Positions 14,786-27,800 of a stretch of DNA of 64,000 nucleotides are shown piece by piece (position 1 is the first letter of the stretch; each line of letters starts with the position of its first letter). The translations under genes were made by a program, and so were the position numbers. Location: the NCBI GenBank assembly GCA_013399015.1, contig VWZX01001131.1, positions 1,870,812-1,934,811 on the forward strand, read 5' to 3'. The notes under the pieces are model-generated. The model did not search any database. It was not told where the DNA came from and saw only the letters and a program-made list of their open reading frames with translations. Origin of the DNA: Galbula dea (taxonomy: Eukaryota > Chordata > Aves > Piciformes > Galbulidae).

Positions 14786-15271
14786 ACAAATGCCTGTCCA
14801 TGTTTCAAAGAAGAACAGTTACCTTTTCCTTTTTCTTAAATCTAGCCCAAATATTAGGCTTTCCTGTAAACCAGTATTGTATGGAAGTGGAAATTCTCAT
14901 TTTATGAACCCAGCCAAAGCTCTAGACACAGCAATATTGTAGCAGAGATAGAAAGGGGGGAGGGGAGTAGCATACTAAAAAGGAGGCCAGCACTATAGCC
15001 ACTGCCTGATGCTAAAAAGGAACAATCTTGACACATGCAATAGCATTTTTAAAATGCTGCTCAGATATTTTTGTCACCTAAATTAGCAATTCATAGAAGT
15101 CACATGTACACAGATGTATAGAGTGAGAAAGTGCAGAAACTTGCTCCTTTACATATCCCCAAAATTTGCCCAAAGAGTTCAGTAGTGGATCAGTAACAAC
15201 TGAAGCTCAAAGCTCTTTTCCTCTGAAAAACAAAGTAACTACAACATTGGTATTTACCATCACCCTTCTAA

Positions 15272-15292
15272 CATGCCCATGTTTTGGGCATG
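15272..15292. other. Small perfect hairpin
   Basis: CATGCCCA and TGGGCATG form an 8-bp stem around a 5-base loop in intron 4. No terminator or RNA-gene meaning can be attached to it in this genome. Confidence 0.5.
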
Positions 15293-18200
15293 CCCAGAAC
15301 ATCCTTAAATTCTAACCAGGTTGTTGCCCCCCCATTTTCCAAGAGGACTGCTGTACCCTCTAATCCAAAAAGGCACTGAACATGCTCTTTGTGGCAGCTT
15401 TCACTGAGCTTCTCCACTTTCCATTTACATGACAACTGGCTGAAAACTGGATTATCCAGCAAAAGGGATATTCCAGTATCTAAACATTTGCTTTAAACCC
15501 AAGTTCTTCTCACCTCTAGAATTATCACTTCTGACACAATGATTGAAATTTTCTTTTTTAACCATTTCATTTTGACATTTTGCTCCTCACAGCCGAATTG
15601 CTCTCGTGCCTGGTAGAAGATGGCCTCTGTCTGCATTTGTCACTGCACAAAGCTTTTCAGCTGGTCCATAAAGTCCACTGTTACTAAATTCTTACCATGC
15701 AGTGAGAAGATAAAGCCAGGGAGATCACTTTATCAAGAGAAAAGAAAGCATGGTGCAACCTGAGTTACACTGAAAAATGTGCACAAAGCCAAAATGATTT
15801 GGTTGAAAAACTGACCCAGGTTAACCTGACCTGAAATAAAATATTTACATACACATTCTCCTGAAAGAAAGAGGAAATATTTCTACAAAGTCTAAATTGC
15901 ATATACAGGGGGAAGAAAATGGAAAAGTTCCCACCTCAACATGGTTTGTAGCTCAAGTTCCACATCTCTAAAGTAATTAGTAAAGAACTAGGCTTATATA
16001 CAATAGGAATGACAAAAATGCAACTACTGGGGAAAAAAAGTCCAACTGGAAAACATTTTATGACAATGTGTCTATTGTCCAGCATTTTGTAGTTAAAACT
16101 ACCTTCACCTTAAACTGTAGGGACAAGGCCAATGCATTCTGATTTGCCCACAAAGAACTCCAAGGAGAACTCGATAATGAATTCAATAATTCTATGTTAA
16201 GTACAAAGGCTCCAGCAGAACACAGATATTGCTGCTACATTCATCATGGGCACCCAAGGAGGCAAGGGAAAGAGAAACAAAATTGTACTCTGTCAGGACA
16301 CTGTAAGCCCAGAATACTTTGTATCTACACAGAGCAAACTAAGCCTGCAGAAGCAATCCAGAGCCAGAATCCTCTTCCACCTTAAAGTACCTCGGTAACA
16401 TCAGCTGCCCTACGATACCTAAGCGGACAAGACTGCCTAAGAAGCACATTCACAACTGCCAGGTCAAAGTGCAAGAGCTACCAACTTTCCTGCACAGCAG
16501 GAAGTCTTGATGCCAAGCCAGACACACCTTCTTAATAGCAAAGCAGAAAAGCAGTTCATGTGAACACAAAAGCAAGGCACAGAACTGAGATATGCAAACT
16601 AATGCATGAATAGTAGAAAAAAGTCTAGTCTGTATTGCTAGAAGCAATCAGAAATCACATCTTACACAAACATCAAGTACCAGCTAAATGTACAAGAAAA
16701 GCACCTCCCTCTCTAACAACTTTATATCTGACACACCAGCTGCATTTCATAAAAACTTAAAATAGTTTAAGTTTGGCTTACAGCTATTGGGATCAGCACT
16801 TTGGGAAGAAACCAGACAAATAAGGATGTTAGAAACCATGCCTGGCTTGTATTTTGAGTCAAGTTTTGCCACTGACACAAGCTTGATAAAAGATAGAGAA
16901 AGACTCTGCATACCAGGTCGAATCAATCATCATGGGGGGAAAAAAACCTCTGGTTGTAGAACAGATTTTTATCTCTCACATACATTCATTCTAAAACTGA
17001 GTCTCTGTTTACTCAATTCTAGTGCAGAAAACACCTCAGAAAAATATCACAACCTCTTCACCATCTCGTTGAATCAAAGTTCAATTTGCTCTAACACCAT
17101 AACAAATACATTTCTCTAACCTGTATCTCTCTCCTTACTCCTGTGGAAGTATCAACAAAATTCAGAGTGATATAGTTACCTACAATATATAAAAGAATCA
17201 TATCACCACTATAAGCTGTAGGGTAGCAATATAGTGGCAGATCATGAAACAGTAATCAAAGTCCTGAAAAATACACCATTGTCAGCATTGTACACTGGTA
17301 CCAGTGCCTTATAGCACCTTGGTTCAAAATAAATCAACCTAAGTGCCTGCTTTGGTAAGCACTTCAAATCCACTGTACATCAGCACTGGGGGTGAGGGGT
17401 GGGGGTAATGCACAGAGAAACAAATCAGGAAATGGGGCTTGTAAATAACAATTCAATTAGCAGATTTATATTACTCATTTCCTAATCAACTTTCCCCCCC
17501 AGCACCTAGGCACAGACCCTCCCACAGCCTTCCCCCCTCATTTCCATGTCTGTGCAGACCTGCTCTTTTCTCCTGCCAGCCCCTTTGCCCTTTCCATCAT
17601 GAAGTATATTACTCCACTGTCAGAGCAAAGCAGTTCCTAACAACAGGGAGCCCAGCTGGGATAGGAAGAGGGCAGCAGGCTCCGGCATTAACATAATAAT
17701 CCAACTGTGTTCCCCCAGGCCCTTAGGGCAGACAGCATATTAGGTAGACCTCCTGTGCCGCCAGGGTGGAAGCCGCTGCATCACCTGCCCATCAACCTGT
17801 GGCAGTAGTCCCTGCCTCGCTGCACCAGCTCCTGCCAAGCCCCAGTGCCCAATTACCTCCCCACAGAAGGGAAACATCCGTTTTTCCAGCTCTGCTCAGT
17901 GCACATCCTTAGTTAGGATCTGAACGTACCTTGCTTTGCCATTTCCAGAAGGCTCACTCCTTGCCTTCCAGCTCCTGGGAAGTCTAAGAGGTTTAACAGG
18001 ACTACTGCTGCTTCCCCCAGGAACCAGACCATGAAACAAAATCCCAAGTACAAAGCCCTGCTCTCCAGATGCAACTTCCAGCCCTACCTATCATCCGGAT
18101 ATCTCCCTGACAGGGAAAGGAGAGTTAAAAACCCAGAAGGCAGACATATGCTTTTGTTATCTCTGTGCTGTGCCATCCAAAGGGATGGTTCAGGGCTGAA

Positions 18201-20785
18201 CTGCTCATTCTTTCTGGGGTTTGCAACACCGGGCAGTTTTCAGCAGCAAAAGTACAAGATACAAGGACTGCCACCACGCTGGACACAGCTACTGATTAAG
18301 GGATACAGCCTGTGACAAGGTTGCAGCAGTGCAAACACAAACAGAAGGAATTTCCAAGAATCACTATATAACGATAATTTCAGAGGCCAGACCCATGAAG
18401 CCATCTGATTTAAAGAAGGCTTCTAATTGGACTATGCTTCCCAATTAACATTTCTTAATATCCAGGAAATATTCTCACATTTCAAATACATCAGGTAGCA
18501 AACCACAACTCAGAATCACTAATCTGCATGTCCCCTTTATTGAGCCCTTTAAATAAAAAAAAAAGTGTTTACATATCTTGTGCAGTGTCTTTCAATTCAA
18601 TATGGGTCTATTACAAGCCCTTTTATTTACCAGGATAGATGCTGTTTGTACAGAGTCCAAGCTCAAGAACTTCACAAGAAAGAAGACTAATAAACACACC
18701 TGCCAGTAAAAGATGCTATTTTCTTCATGTTACATGAGACAATCTCAAAGACTACCAGGAAAAAAGCCTCTGGTTCTAACACAGCTTTTAATTTCATTAA
18801 GAAGTACATATTCTCCAGTTCCCCTTAACAATGGAAGGCACAACAAAAATGTAATAGAGCCTTATTAAAATCATGTTTTTCAGATTGTGCAAAGCCAGGT
18901 TTACTTGATCATTTGTGAAGCTAAATTTCCCTAACCTCATTAATTTTCATTTATCCAGCTCTCTCAAAGAAGGAAATATTCAGAAGCAATTTCATCTTTT
19001 ATTTTAAATGCTTGGTTGTTATATTATCAGTACAAAGAAGTGTAATGCACAGTAATCCCTGTCACAAGAGTCTGTCAGGAAAGGACCATGTGAAATAATG
19101 ACAGCTATATAATTTACATATTTTAAGAAAGCAACCACTATGGAAGTTCTGCCTATTGCTATTCCTCAGATACACAATGGTAATAAAAACTATACATTAT
19201 GAAAATCAGGACATGGTTAAACAGAAAAATTTGCTCCCAAGTAATTAATTTTCACAGCACAGACATTCTCTTTGCCACCCCAGTCATGATAACTGGTTAG
19301 CAGCATGGCCCTCAGAACTGGGAAGGGCCATGCAGTTAAAATAGCCCTTTGCATTGAATTTATTCTAGGTCACAGGGTCACCAATAAAACATGAGAATAA
19401 CCTAGGGGTTTGCAAAATATTTTAATATAGTCAAGAGTCTTCTTAACAGCCACAAGCTCATATATCTACTATGACTTGATTTAGACTTTTAGGACCCGCA
19501 ATTTAGAGAGGAAGAGCTTTGTCAACTATCTCATGATCCTTCCAACCATCTCCTCTGCCCCACAAACCAATTAGCATCACACTGGTGATGTAAAATTGAA
19601 TAGCATTTGGAATATTAACTACAGCTTTTCTCCTTTAACATCTGCAAACATAAATGACTTTGGTTATCCAGAAACCAGGAAAAGAAGCTGACATTTTTCA
19701 TTACAAGGGATTAGAAGAAAAGTCACTTCAACACTTGTAGTTTGCTAGAGGTTTGTTCCAATTAATTTCCTTCTTTCTCCAAATTATAGGTCAAAAACTC
19801 CACAAACTAAAGTAAAGACAAGTTGTATCAGGCATGTTGGAAAGCCAGAAATTCAACAGCAACAATTCTCTACCAAGAACCTGAGTATAATCAAGACATC
19901 AAGCAGCTTTTGCTGTTAGTGGTGAATGCTTTGTGCTTCCAGCAGATGAAAAAAGCAAGCAGCACTGCTACTTACAGCCCCCATTCTTCTTATGAATTCA
20001 AATGTTATGAATGGAAAATGCAATCAGAAATAAACTTGGGAATGGAAATACAGATCTTTCTATTTCATAACATGATCTAAAGATCAGATCTAGGTCTCAA
20101 TTAAATCAATAGATTTTTTTAATTTGATTTTACTCAGTCCAAGCTCAGCACACTGCTGTGGCTGAAGCTTTTGCTGCAAGATGTGCTCAGTTTGTGATGG
20201 GCTGTTTAAAACAGTGAACACTCCTGAAATGACTAAATACAGATGTTGCAGTGCAGAGGGAAATATATACATGTTGTTAAAAATATTTCACATGACAACA
20301 TCATTGTAAAAAAACCCAAACCACACACACCAACATAGTTCCTTCAAGGAACAATAAGGTCTATGCTGATGAGGTATTTTACTTTCCTTCAATTCAACCA
20401 CAATTTTCTTTCCTTTTGCAAGACTCACTCTTCCTCACTACTTGTACAGCTCTTGCTCTTTGATAGCACAGGTGCTTCAGTTTTATTCTTAATAGCAGAG
20501 AGGAGTACATGAGAGCAACAGAAAACTGCCTATGTATGGACATAGCTGTGCCAGCAGAACAACTACAACTCTGTAACCCCTAGCTGCCCATCAGCCCTAA
20601 CTAGAGAGCAATGTTCCCACAGATTTGAAAGGGCAAATCTCTCATCTCTTCAGTTCCTGTTTTATCCTTTACAAAAGTTATTTCAAATTCATAAAGACTG
20701 TCTTGGAATGGAAGTACCCAGAATAAAGCAGTATTCATTAATATGCAATATAACACCTCCATGCACTCAAATTTATTCAGCTTGT

Positions 20786-21480
20786 CGGGGGGAGTTGACC
20801 CTGGCTGGATGCCAGGGTCCCACCCAAGCTGCTCTGTCATTCCCCTCCTCAGCTGGACAGGAGAAAGAAAACACAACATCTATCAGCTTGTGTGCTGATA
20901 GAAGGACAGGGAGAGATCTCTCACCAATTACTGTTATGGGCAAAAGAGACTCAACTTGGGCAGAAAAAACCCCAACCTAATACCAATCAGACTAGGATAA
21001 TGAGAAATAAACCCAAATCCTGAAAACACCTTTCCCCTGCCCTCCCTTCTTCCTGGGCTTCACTTTACAGTCAATTTTCTCTACTTTTCACCCCACTGGG
21101 GGCACAGGGCTAAGGAGAATGAGGGTTATGGTCAGTTCATCATGTGTTTTTGTCACTCCCCTGTGGGGGTCTCAAGTCCTGCCAGAAAACCTGCTCCAGC
21201 ATGAGCTCCACAGGGCCACAGGTCCCACCAGGAGCCTGCTCCAGCAGTGATAAGACCTAATGTTTAGGTTTACTACCAAGGATTGGTATGCAGACCAAGG
21301 TCACTTCTAAACCTTGTGTCTCACGTTGGGGGGCGCAGAGTAAAGGCTGCATCTACAGGGAAGAGCAGACAGGACAGGTGTCCCTAAACTGACCAACTAC
21401 AGTCTGTCACTAGGTTGGCAGTTGGCTCAGCCCTGACCCTTGACAACTACTCCCTCAAAAAGGTCTCTCAGAACTGTTAA
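20786..21480. mobile_element. LTR-like interspersed repeat (bird endogenous retrovirus remnant)
   Basis: The stretch starting GGGGGGAGTTGACCCTGGC and continuing through a 'CTCCTCAGCTGGACAGGAGA' block, a run of CTCCAGC...CTCCAC units and a 'CACGTTGGGGGGCGC' segment matches, from memory, a repeat common in many non-galliform bird genomes. I associate that repeat with LTR retroelements. The class and borders are not certain. No retroviral coding region is recognisable beside it, so it is best read as an old, degraded or solo remnant. Confidence 0.6.
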
Positions 21481-23297
21481 ACACAATGTGGACAAAAAAC
21501 TGCAAACACATTTGGTGTGACTAGAAACTCACACCTTCCATTTTAAATATACACATGCAGTGTTTACCACACATTAATGTCACATCATGTTCCAGAAAGT
21601 GAAACCACAGCAGCCACCACAAACAACAGGTATCTCTGATAACTGCAGCTTAGTATTCAAAAGCTAGGAAAAATTGATCCAAGTCTTCAGTTTACAACAG
21701 CAGATAATGTTATCATTTAGGAAAAGAGACATTCCACTCACAACCTTGATACATCCATCTGGAGGATTAACTAAAAAACAACATTTTTTTTCCCTTTCCA
21801 AGAGTCACTCATTCTGAAAGCACTCCAAAAATTCAGAGACCACACTTAGAACCTTAGTTTGGTATTTCAGAGTATATAATACAAACAAGAGTTGACCACT
21901 AAAAATATTAATTAGCTTTTCATCAGCAATAACAACATGGGAAAAAGCAGTGATGTGCAGACATCCTGCCTGTGGGGGTAGATTCTAATTCACTTTAGAT
22001 GAGGACACAAGGAGCTGTAACTACTACCCTGACAAGCTAGCTATTCTTATTGCCACAGTTCTGGATAGGAGTAGCACCAGTCCTAAGGATGATGGCACAG
22101 TAAACAAAACCAAATCAGACTAACTTCTGACTTTCACAAATTACCATGATAAAAGGGATCTGGATGAGTTACATAAATTTGCTACTACAGAAGTACTGCA
22201 TTACAGTTTATTTGTTTTACAAACAAACATGTACTTGTGCAACAATACCAAAACCAACAAATAGTTATTAAAGACAGGAGTGTACTGGCAAGAAAATCAT
22301 CACAACAAAAGGGTTAATTAGGGATACAAATTTTCTCAGACTGTTAATAATGGGAATGACACATAGTATGTGCCCATAAGTAATTCTCAGGTATCTTTGA
22401 TCTTCAGCCCCAAGTGATTACTGTTGCCTACCATACCCTGGCCTCTGGGACTCTCTCAGAACCAGACATCTGGCTACTTTGTTGTTTTAGACTAATCTCA
22501 TCCCAGGAGAGCTCAAGAAATGACACCAGGCAAGGAGGGTCCTGGCAAGGGAAAAAACATTATAGCATCAGCAGATTTTTGAGTGGACTAGAGTTATCAA
22601 AATTGTCTTCAAATTTCTACAGGGATCCTGTGGCTTCTCTGCTCTCCAGCTCTGCTTTCACACTGAACATTAGAATGCACATGATCCTGTTCTAAGGAAC
22701 TGTTAATCTCTCTGGAGAAGCTAATGAATGATAATCCAGGAAAAGAACGTGTGACAAAGGCAAACAGAAGTCAAAAACCCTGCAAGGAATGGGTGGATTT
22801 AATGAAGCTTTTATTGAAAGGTCAACACACACTCCATGATCAAACAAGGTTTTTAAAAGCCTAAAAAAAAAGACTCCAATATCCAAACACACTATTTTTG
22901 ACTAATTCAGAGGTTTCAGCTGCCAACAGCACTCTCCCTGAAGTATGAACCTCTGACAACTGCAACACATTCACCCCAGTGCCCAGCCAGCAGCTCTGGG
23001 CTAGGAAACAGAGCAGTTCACAAAGCACAGAGCCCACTCTGTGGTGAGAGGGGCTGCAAACACAGAGAGAGGAAGGTTTAATTCTAAGGCCAGGATATCC
23101 TACAAACAGAGTACTTGGGTTTTGCCACAGTCTGCAGTCTGCCAGATTCACATTCTCCCCAAACCACTACAGGTTATACCAGAGGTGAAACTAGCAGCTG
23201 GACAACAACTGCTGTGGGCAGCCCTGCAGAAGACCTTTTTTCCTACCCTCATGCTCCCATGCCCATCCTGCAGGAGTGCTCCTGTGTCCTAAGTGCT

Positions 23298-23712
23298 CTC
23301 ACAGTATCCACTGAGCTGGAAGGGACCCACTAGGATCATCAAGTCCAGCTCCTTAACCTGTGCAGGACCCTCCAGAATCACACCATGGGCCTGAGAGTGT
23401 TGTCCAAACACTTCTAGAACTCTGCCAGGCTTGGTGCTGCCCCTTCCCAGGTGTAGAATCCAGCACTTGCCTTTGTTAGTTAAACTTCATGTGGTTTGTG
23501 ACTGCCCAGTCCTCTCATCTATCCAGATCTCTCTGCCTTCATGGCAGTCAACAACTCCTCCCAGCTTAGTATCATCAGCAAACCTGCTTATTAAACCTTC
23601 CAGTCCTGTGCCCAAGTCATTTATGAAGTTATCAAAGAGTACTGGCTCTGAGATGGATCCCTGTGGAACCTCACTAGTCATTGGTCACCAGTCTGATGTA
23701 CAGTGCAGCTCC
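23298..23712 (-). mobile_element. CR1 LINE fragment with reverse-transcriptase remnant, internally deleted
   Basis: On the minus strand, 23681-23487 encodes a decayed piece of the CR1 reverse transcriptase: VPQGS-like, FINDL, then FADDTKLGGVVD, which includes the catalytic Asp-Asp pair. The conserved 'MKFN' block follows near 23485. Within about 60 nt the sequence jumps to the 3'-end region (HSQAHGV-like peptide and the GATGATCCTAGTGGGTCCCTTCC tail region near 23310-23350). The usual several hundred bases in between are missing, so this is an internally deleted, dead copy. The plus-strand open frame over it is only the antisense. Confidence 0.88.
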
Positions 23713-24782
23713 AGTCATTGCTGACTAGATGTATAATATGCAGTTCTTCATGCCTTAGATGTTTTATTTCTATAGGTATGAATAAACCCAGGAGAAACCA
23801 TCCATAAACTGCTTTGATCAAATTCTCCCACAGTTTGGAGGCTGCATTTACCTCCAGTGAAGGCTTCTGAATGCAGCTGGAAGAACTCCACATTTCCTCC
23901 ACTGAGCAAAGCTCTGTTTCTTATCTTGCAATTAAACAGCTTGTCAGCTAATAAAATTACTTTATACTCCTCTAATATCTGCATGAGAAGATAGCAGAGG
24001 GAGAGCTTAGTGATGTTTCCTGATGAACATACTTCCTGAAGAAAGATAAGTATGATTAACTTTGAGATAATGACATACATTTAACCTACAAACAGTTTCA
24101 TCTTTAGAAGCATTTACAGCACCAACAATACTGACACCAGTTTTCACTCTTCTGTTTTAAACTTCCAGGCACAGTGTCAGTTACTTAAAACAAAGTCCAG
24201 ATTTTCAAAAGACAGTAATTAACAGAGTAGAATACAGTGGACAAAAATGCAGCACTGTGCTTATTTATGGATCTACTCAGCATCTTGTCATCTGCACACT
24301 TTTGTAGAAGGAGACCAGCTAAGACCAATTACTGCTTCTGGAATCCACCTACTGCAAAGCCTATAGACCCAATTTTCCTTTGGGACTCCTACCTACACTT
24401 ACCCACTCTGTTGCTCTGATTTCAACAGCAGAATCTCTGATTTACACTAGGATAAAGGAGAAGAATCATGCCCAAGTTTCCAGGTACCCTCCCCTGCAGC
24501 ACAGGTGTACTTTTGCTGGTAGCAGCTGGCATGTGCTAATTAGCAGGAAAACCCAATTCAACTATTTCTAGTTTTGTAAAAACATCTAAGAAGAGAGATG
24601 GCTCAGAAGAAATTCTCAGCATATTACAATATGCTCTACAGGAGGAAATAAGCTGACAAAATGAGTTTTTCCATTGCCTCACATCACACAATTTTGAAAG
24701 AACTTGAAGCCTGAAAGACAGGAAAACTCCTTAAAATCTGCTTGTAGGGCAGATCTGCATTAAGTTGCAAAAAAATGACTAG

Positions 24783-24838
24783 AGAGTACAAAAAGACACT
24801 CTTGCCTACCTACAGAGTACAAAAAGACACTCTTGCCT
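24783..24838. repeat. Tandem duplication, 31-bp period
   Basis: Two copies of a 25-bp core beginning AGAGTACAAAAAGACACTC lie 31 bp apart, at 24783 and 24814. The copies look identical over the core, so the duplication is recent. Confidence 0.9.
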
Positions 24839-27800
24839 CCCACCACACACAAAAAAACCCCAAAAAACACAAGGGCTGATACAGAAACCATGAACACAGC
24901 CTGCTGGAAGTGTTGCTAAATGAACCATCTACTTCACAAGATACTTCAGCATAACAACTGATTTGCCTGAGTAATATCATCTCTTACAGGTTAGAAGCAC
25001 TGACTGCTACTGAGACCTGGCAGTCTGGGAAACAAGACTACTGCAGATTTTAGTATGGCTAAAGGAAGATGACCAACAACATGCTGGTGATTTAAAAGAG
25101 GAGGGAAATTAAAACCAGTGTGATCACCTAGAGCCATGACAGAATGCTTACACAATGGGCATAGTGACTTATATCATGCAGAACTACCAGAGGGGGGGGG
25201 AAATTGGGAGGGTGGTAAGCATAACTCTACTATTTTACACACTCTAGAAGCAAAAAAAGCACATCTGAATCCTGTTCACAACTTGGGAGAGACCTCAGCT
25301 GTCAGACTCACTAAGTATCTGGGTTATAAAGTGTCATTACTTTCTAGGATTTCATATTTACATAGAAGAAAATAAAGCAGAACTAGTGCAGCTATATATA
25401 CACCAAAAAAAGAGAGAGAATTCTTAGCTACAAAAGAACTACATTCTAAGGAATCAACTAAAACCAAGAATTCAAGGTGGATTTAAGAGGATTTAAGAAA
25501 ACAAAACACAAACCCCTTAAATTTTACCTAGGAGTGAGATGGCATGAAAAGAGGATTAAACAGAGTCCTCCAAATAAAATCACAACAGCTGAACCTGTCC
25601 TGTAAACTAACAACCTTCTTTACAGTGAAAGCACAAATATGAAGGGATTAATTTTTGCCAATGGTCATTTAATACTTTACTGTTAATCACAGCCCATCAC
25701 TGGCAAATTCTAACATTTCTACAAGCAACCAGATTGAGCACTGTAAAGTGTCTGAAGCAGTGAGTGCTGTTATTGGCAGGGGTATTTGCAAAACCCTCCC
25801 CAAGATGCAGCCACAGAGTTCAGACTCTCTAGCACTGAGCAGATTTTTATTGCTCATTGGTAGCACTGAAATGCAAGCATGCACACAAGCAAAGCCTAGC
25901 AAAAAGTCTGTTGAATAAACAGGCAAATAAATATCCATTTCCATGGAGAGGATAATAGGCTGGGTCACTAAAAAGCTTAGTTCTACTTATGCTTTGCTGC
26001 ACTGTTCCCTTCCAGCGTTCCAGTTTATGTGAACTATCAACAACTGAGGACAGAGACACCATATCAGTGCATGCACATGTGCTTTGGTTAATTCATTATG
26101 GACTGAATATCACTCAAGTTTACTAAACTGTATTCCTATAGAAGGATTATTTTGATTAAGCAAGGAAAGCACTGTCTGTATGCTATGACAGAGACTGACA
26201 TAGCTCAACAGCCAGAGACTTTAAGTCTTTACAATATTACAGCAAAAAGGGGGGGTGTGTTATCTAAAAAGGCTGTAATAAAGTCACAACAGACAGCAAT
26301 AATTATAATGATTCTGATCTTCAATATCCAGATGAGAAGCTGTAAACTCCCCATCTGTAACATGAAAGCCTGAGTGAATGTTTCATGCCCTAGTATTATG
26401 TCTCAGAAATAACTTTTCAGACTCCATTATGTCCTCCATGAACTTGATCTTTCACCTTTAGTGAAAATCCTCTTATAACTATAATTCTAAAGTTAATGAT
26501 GAGAGATTTCATTTGCTTTCCAAGCACAGATAAAACCTTTTTGAAATACACTCTCACTGCCATGACCTTGGTCTATGACTTAAGAGTTCACCACATGTAA
26601 TAATTTACTTTGCCCCATGGGGCTCATTGAGATTTCCTTTTAAAAGGTTTTGGATATGCAGTTGGAGCTGAAATACTCACACAGGATGTATCAAAGTATA
26701 CATCCATGTAGACCTTACAGACTTTTTGCAACAGTATCACCAAAGAAAATGAATTTAAATCACTACAAAATATAACAACAAAAAGGTCTAGCAAAGCAAA
26801 GTCATCCACACACTAGAAATTCAACATTTTTGGGAGCCTTGTTAAAATAGTCCACAATACCTGCTAAAACAGGGAGTTTAGAAATTTCATGGAAGAAGTA
26901 ATACATGGAGATGGGCATACCAATTCAGGAAACACACTGTTACTCTGGATTTAGCAGCTCAAACAATTCAGTTCAAGCACATCAATATGTTCTTTAGTTT
27001 ATGTGCCACAATTCCCAGGATTGCTGCACTAAACTACCTAGTCAGTCTATGGCTGCTGACTACTTTGCTGATAAGCAGTGTACTAGCTTCTTTGTTTGCT
27101 CATGTATTTCTTACTAAGCATCTCTTTATTATTAAAAATAAAGAGATGAAGTCAGAACTACTGTATCCACATCAACATAGGATACATTTTTTGTTCCCTT
27201 GAATCTTGGGGGAAAATTCCATCAAAAACATTATTGTACTTTAAATTCAAGCACTGGCTTGCAGCCCTATTTGAAAAGTACACAGCTGCTACCTCACAGT
27301 GAAAACACTGCCAAGCATGACCATGGCTCCCACCAGTTCCCACTTCTCACAGAGCAACCAGGCAGCTGGAACTAACTCCCTGGGGATGCACGCACATGCC
27401 TGAGGCAGGGCAGGATTTGGACACAAACAGCACAGACCTTGGGAGGTCAGGCTGAGGGTGGTGAGGGGACACAAAATGCCAGGGAAGCAAACTGTCTGGA
27501 AAGGTGGCCTGTGAAGGGGATAGATATGATGAGGTACAGAATGAGCTAGCCAACATTAGATTTATGGCAAAACTTCTGCCCTCCCCATCACACAGCTGAT
27601 TAAATCAGGAGGTGATGTTCTTTCAGGGCACCTGAAAGTGAACACACTAATGCTCCTTTGCCAGTTTCCTGCCCCTCAAATTTCCTAACTGCTACCATCT
27701 TCTCCCAGGGGTTCCCATGTGAGTACAAGAGGACAAACCTCCAGTCTGCAGGTCCTCAGAGACAGATGAACACAGGAACAGATGTCAGAGGAACCACCTT

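Noticed and set aside
23431..23724. 97-codon plus-strand open frame
   Set aside because: It is antisense to the CR1 reverse-transcriptase remnant.
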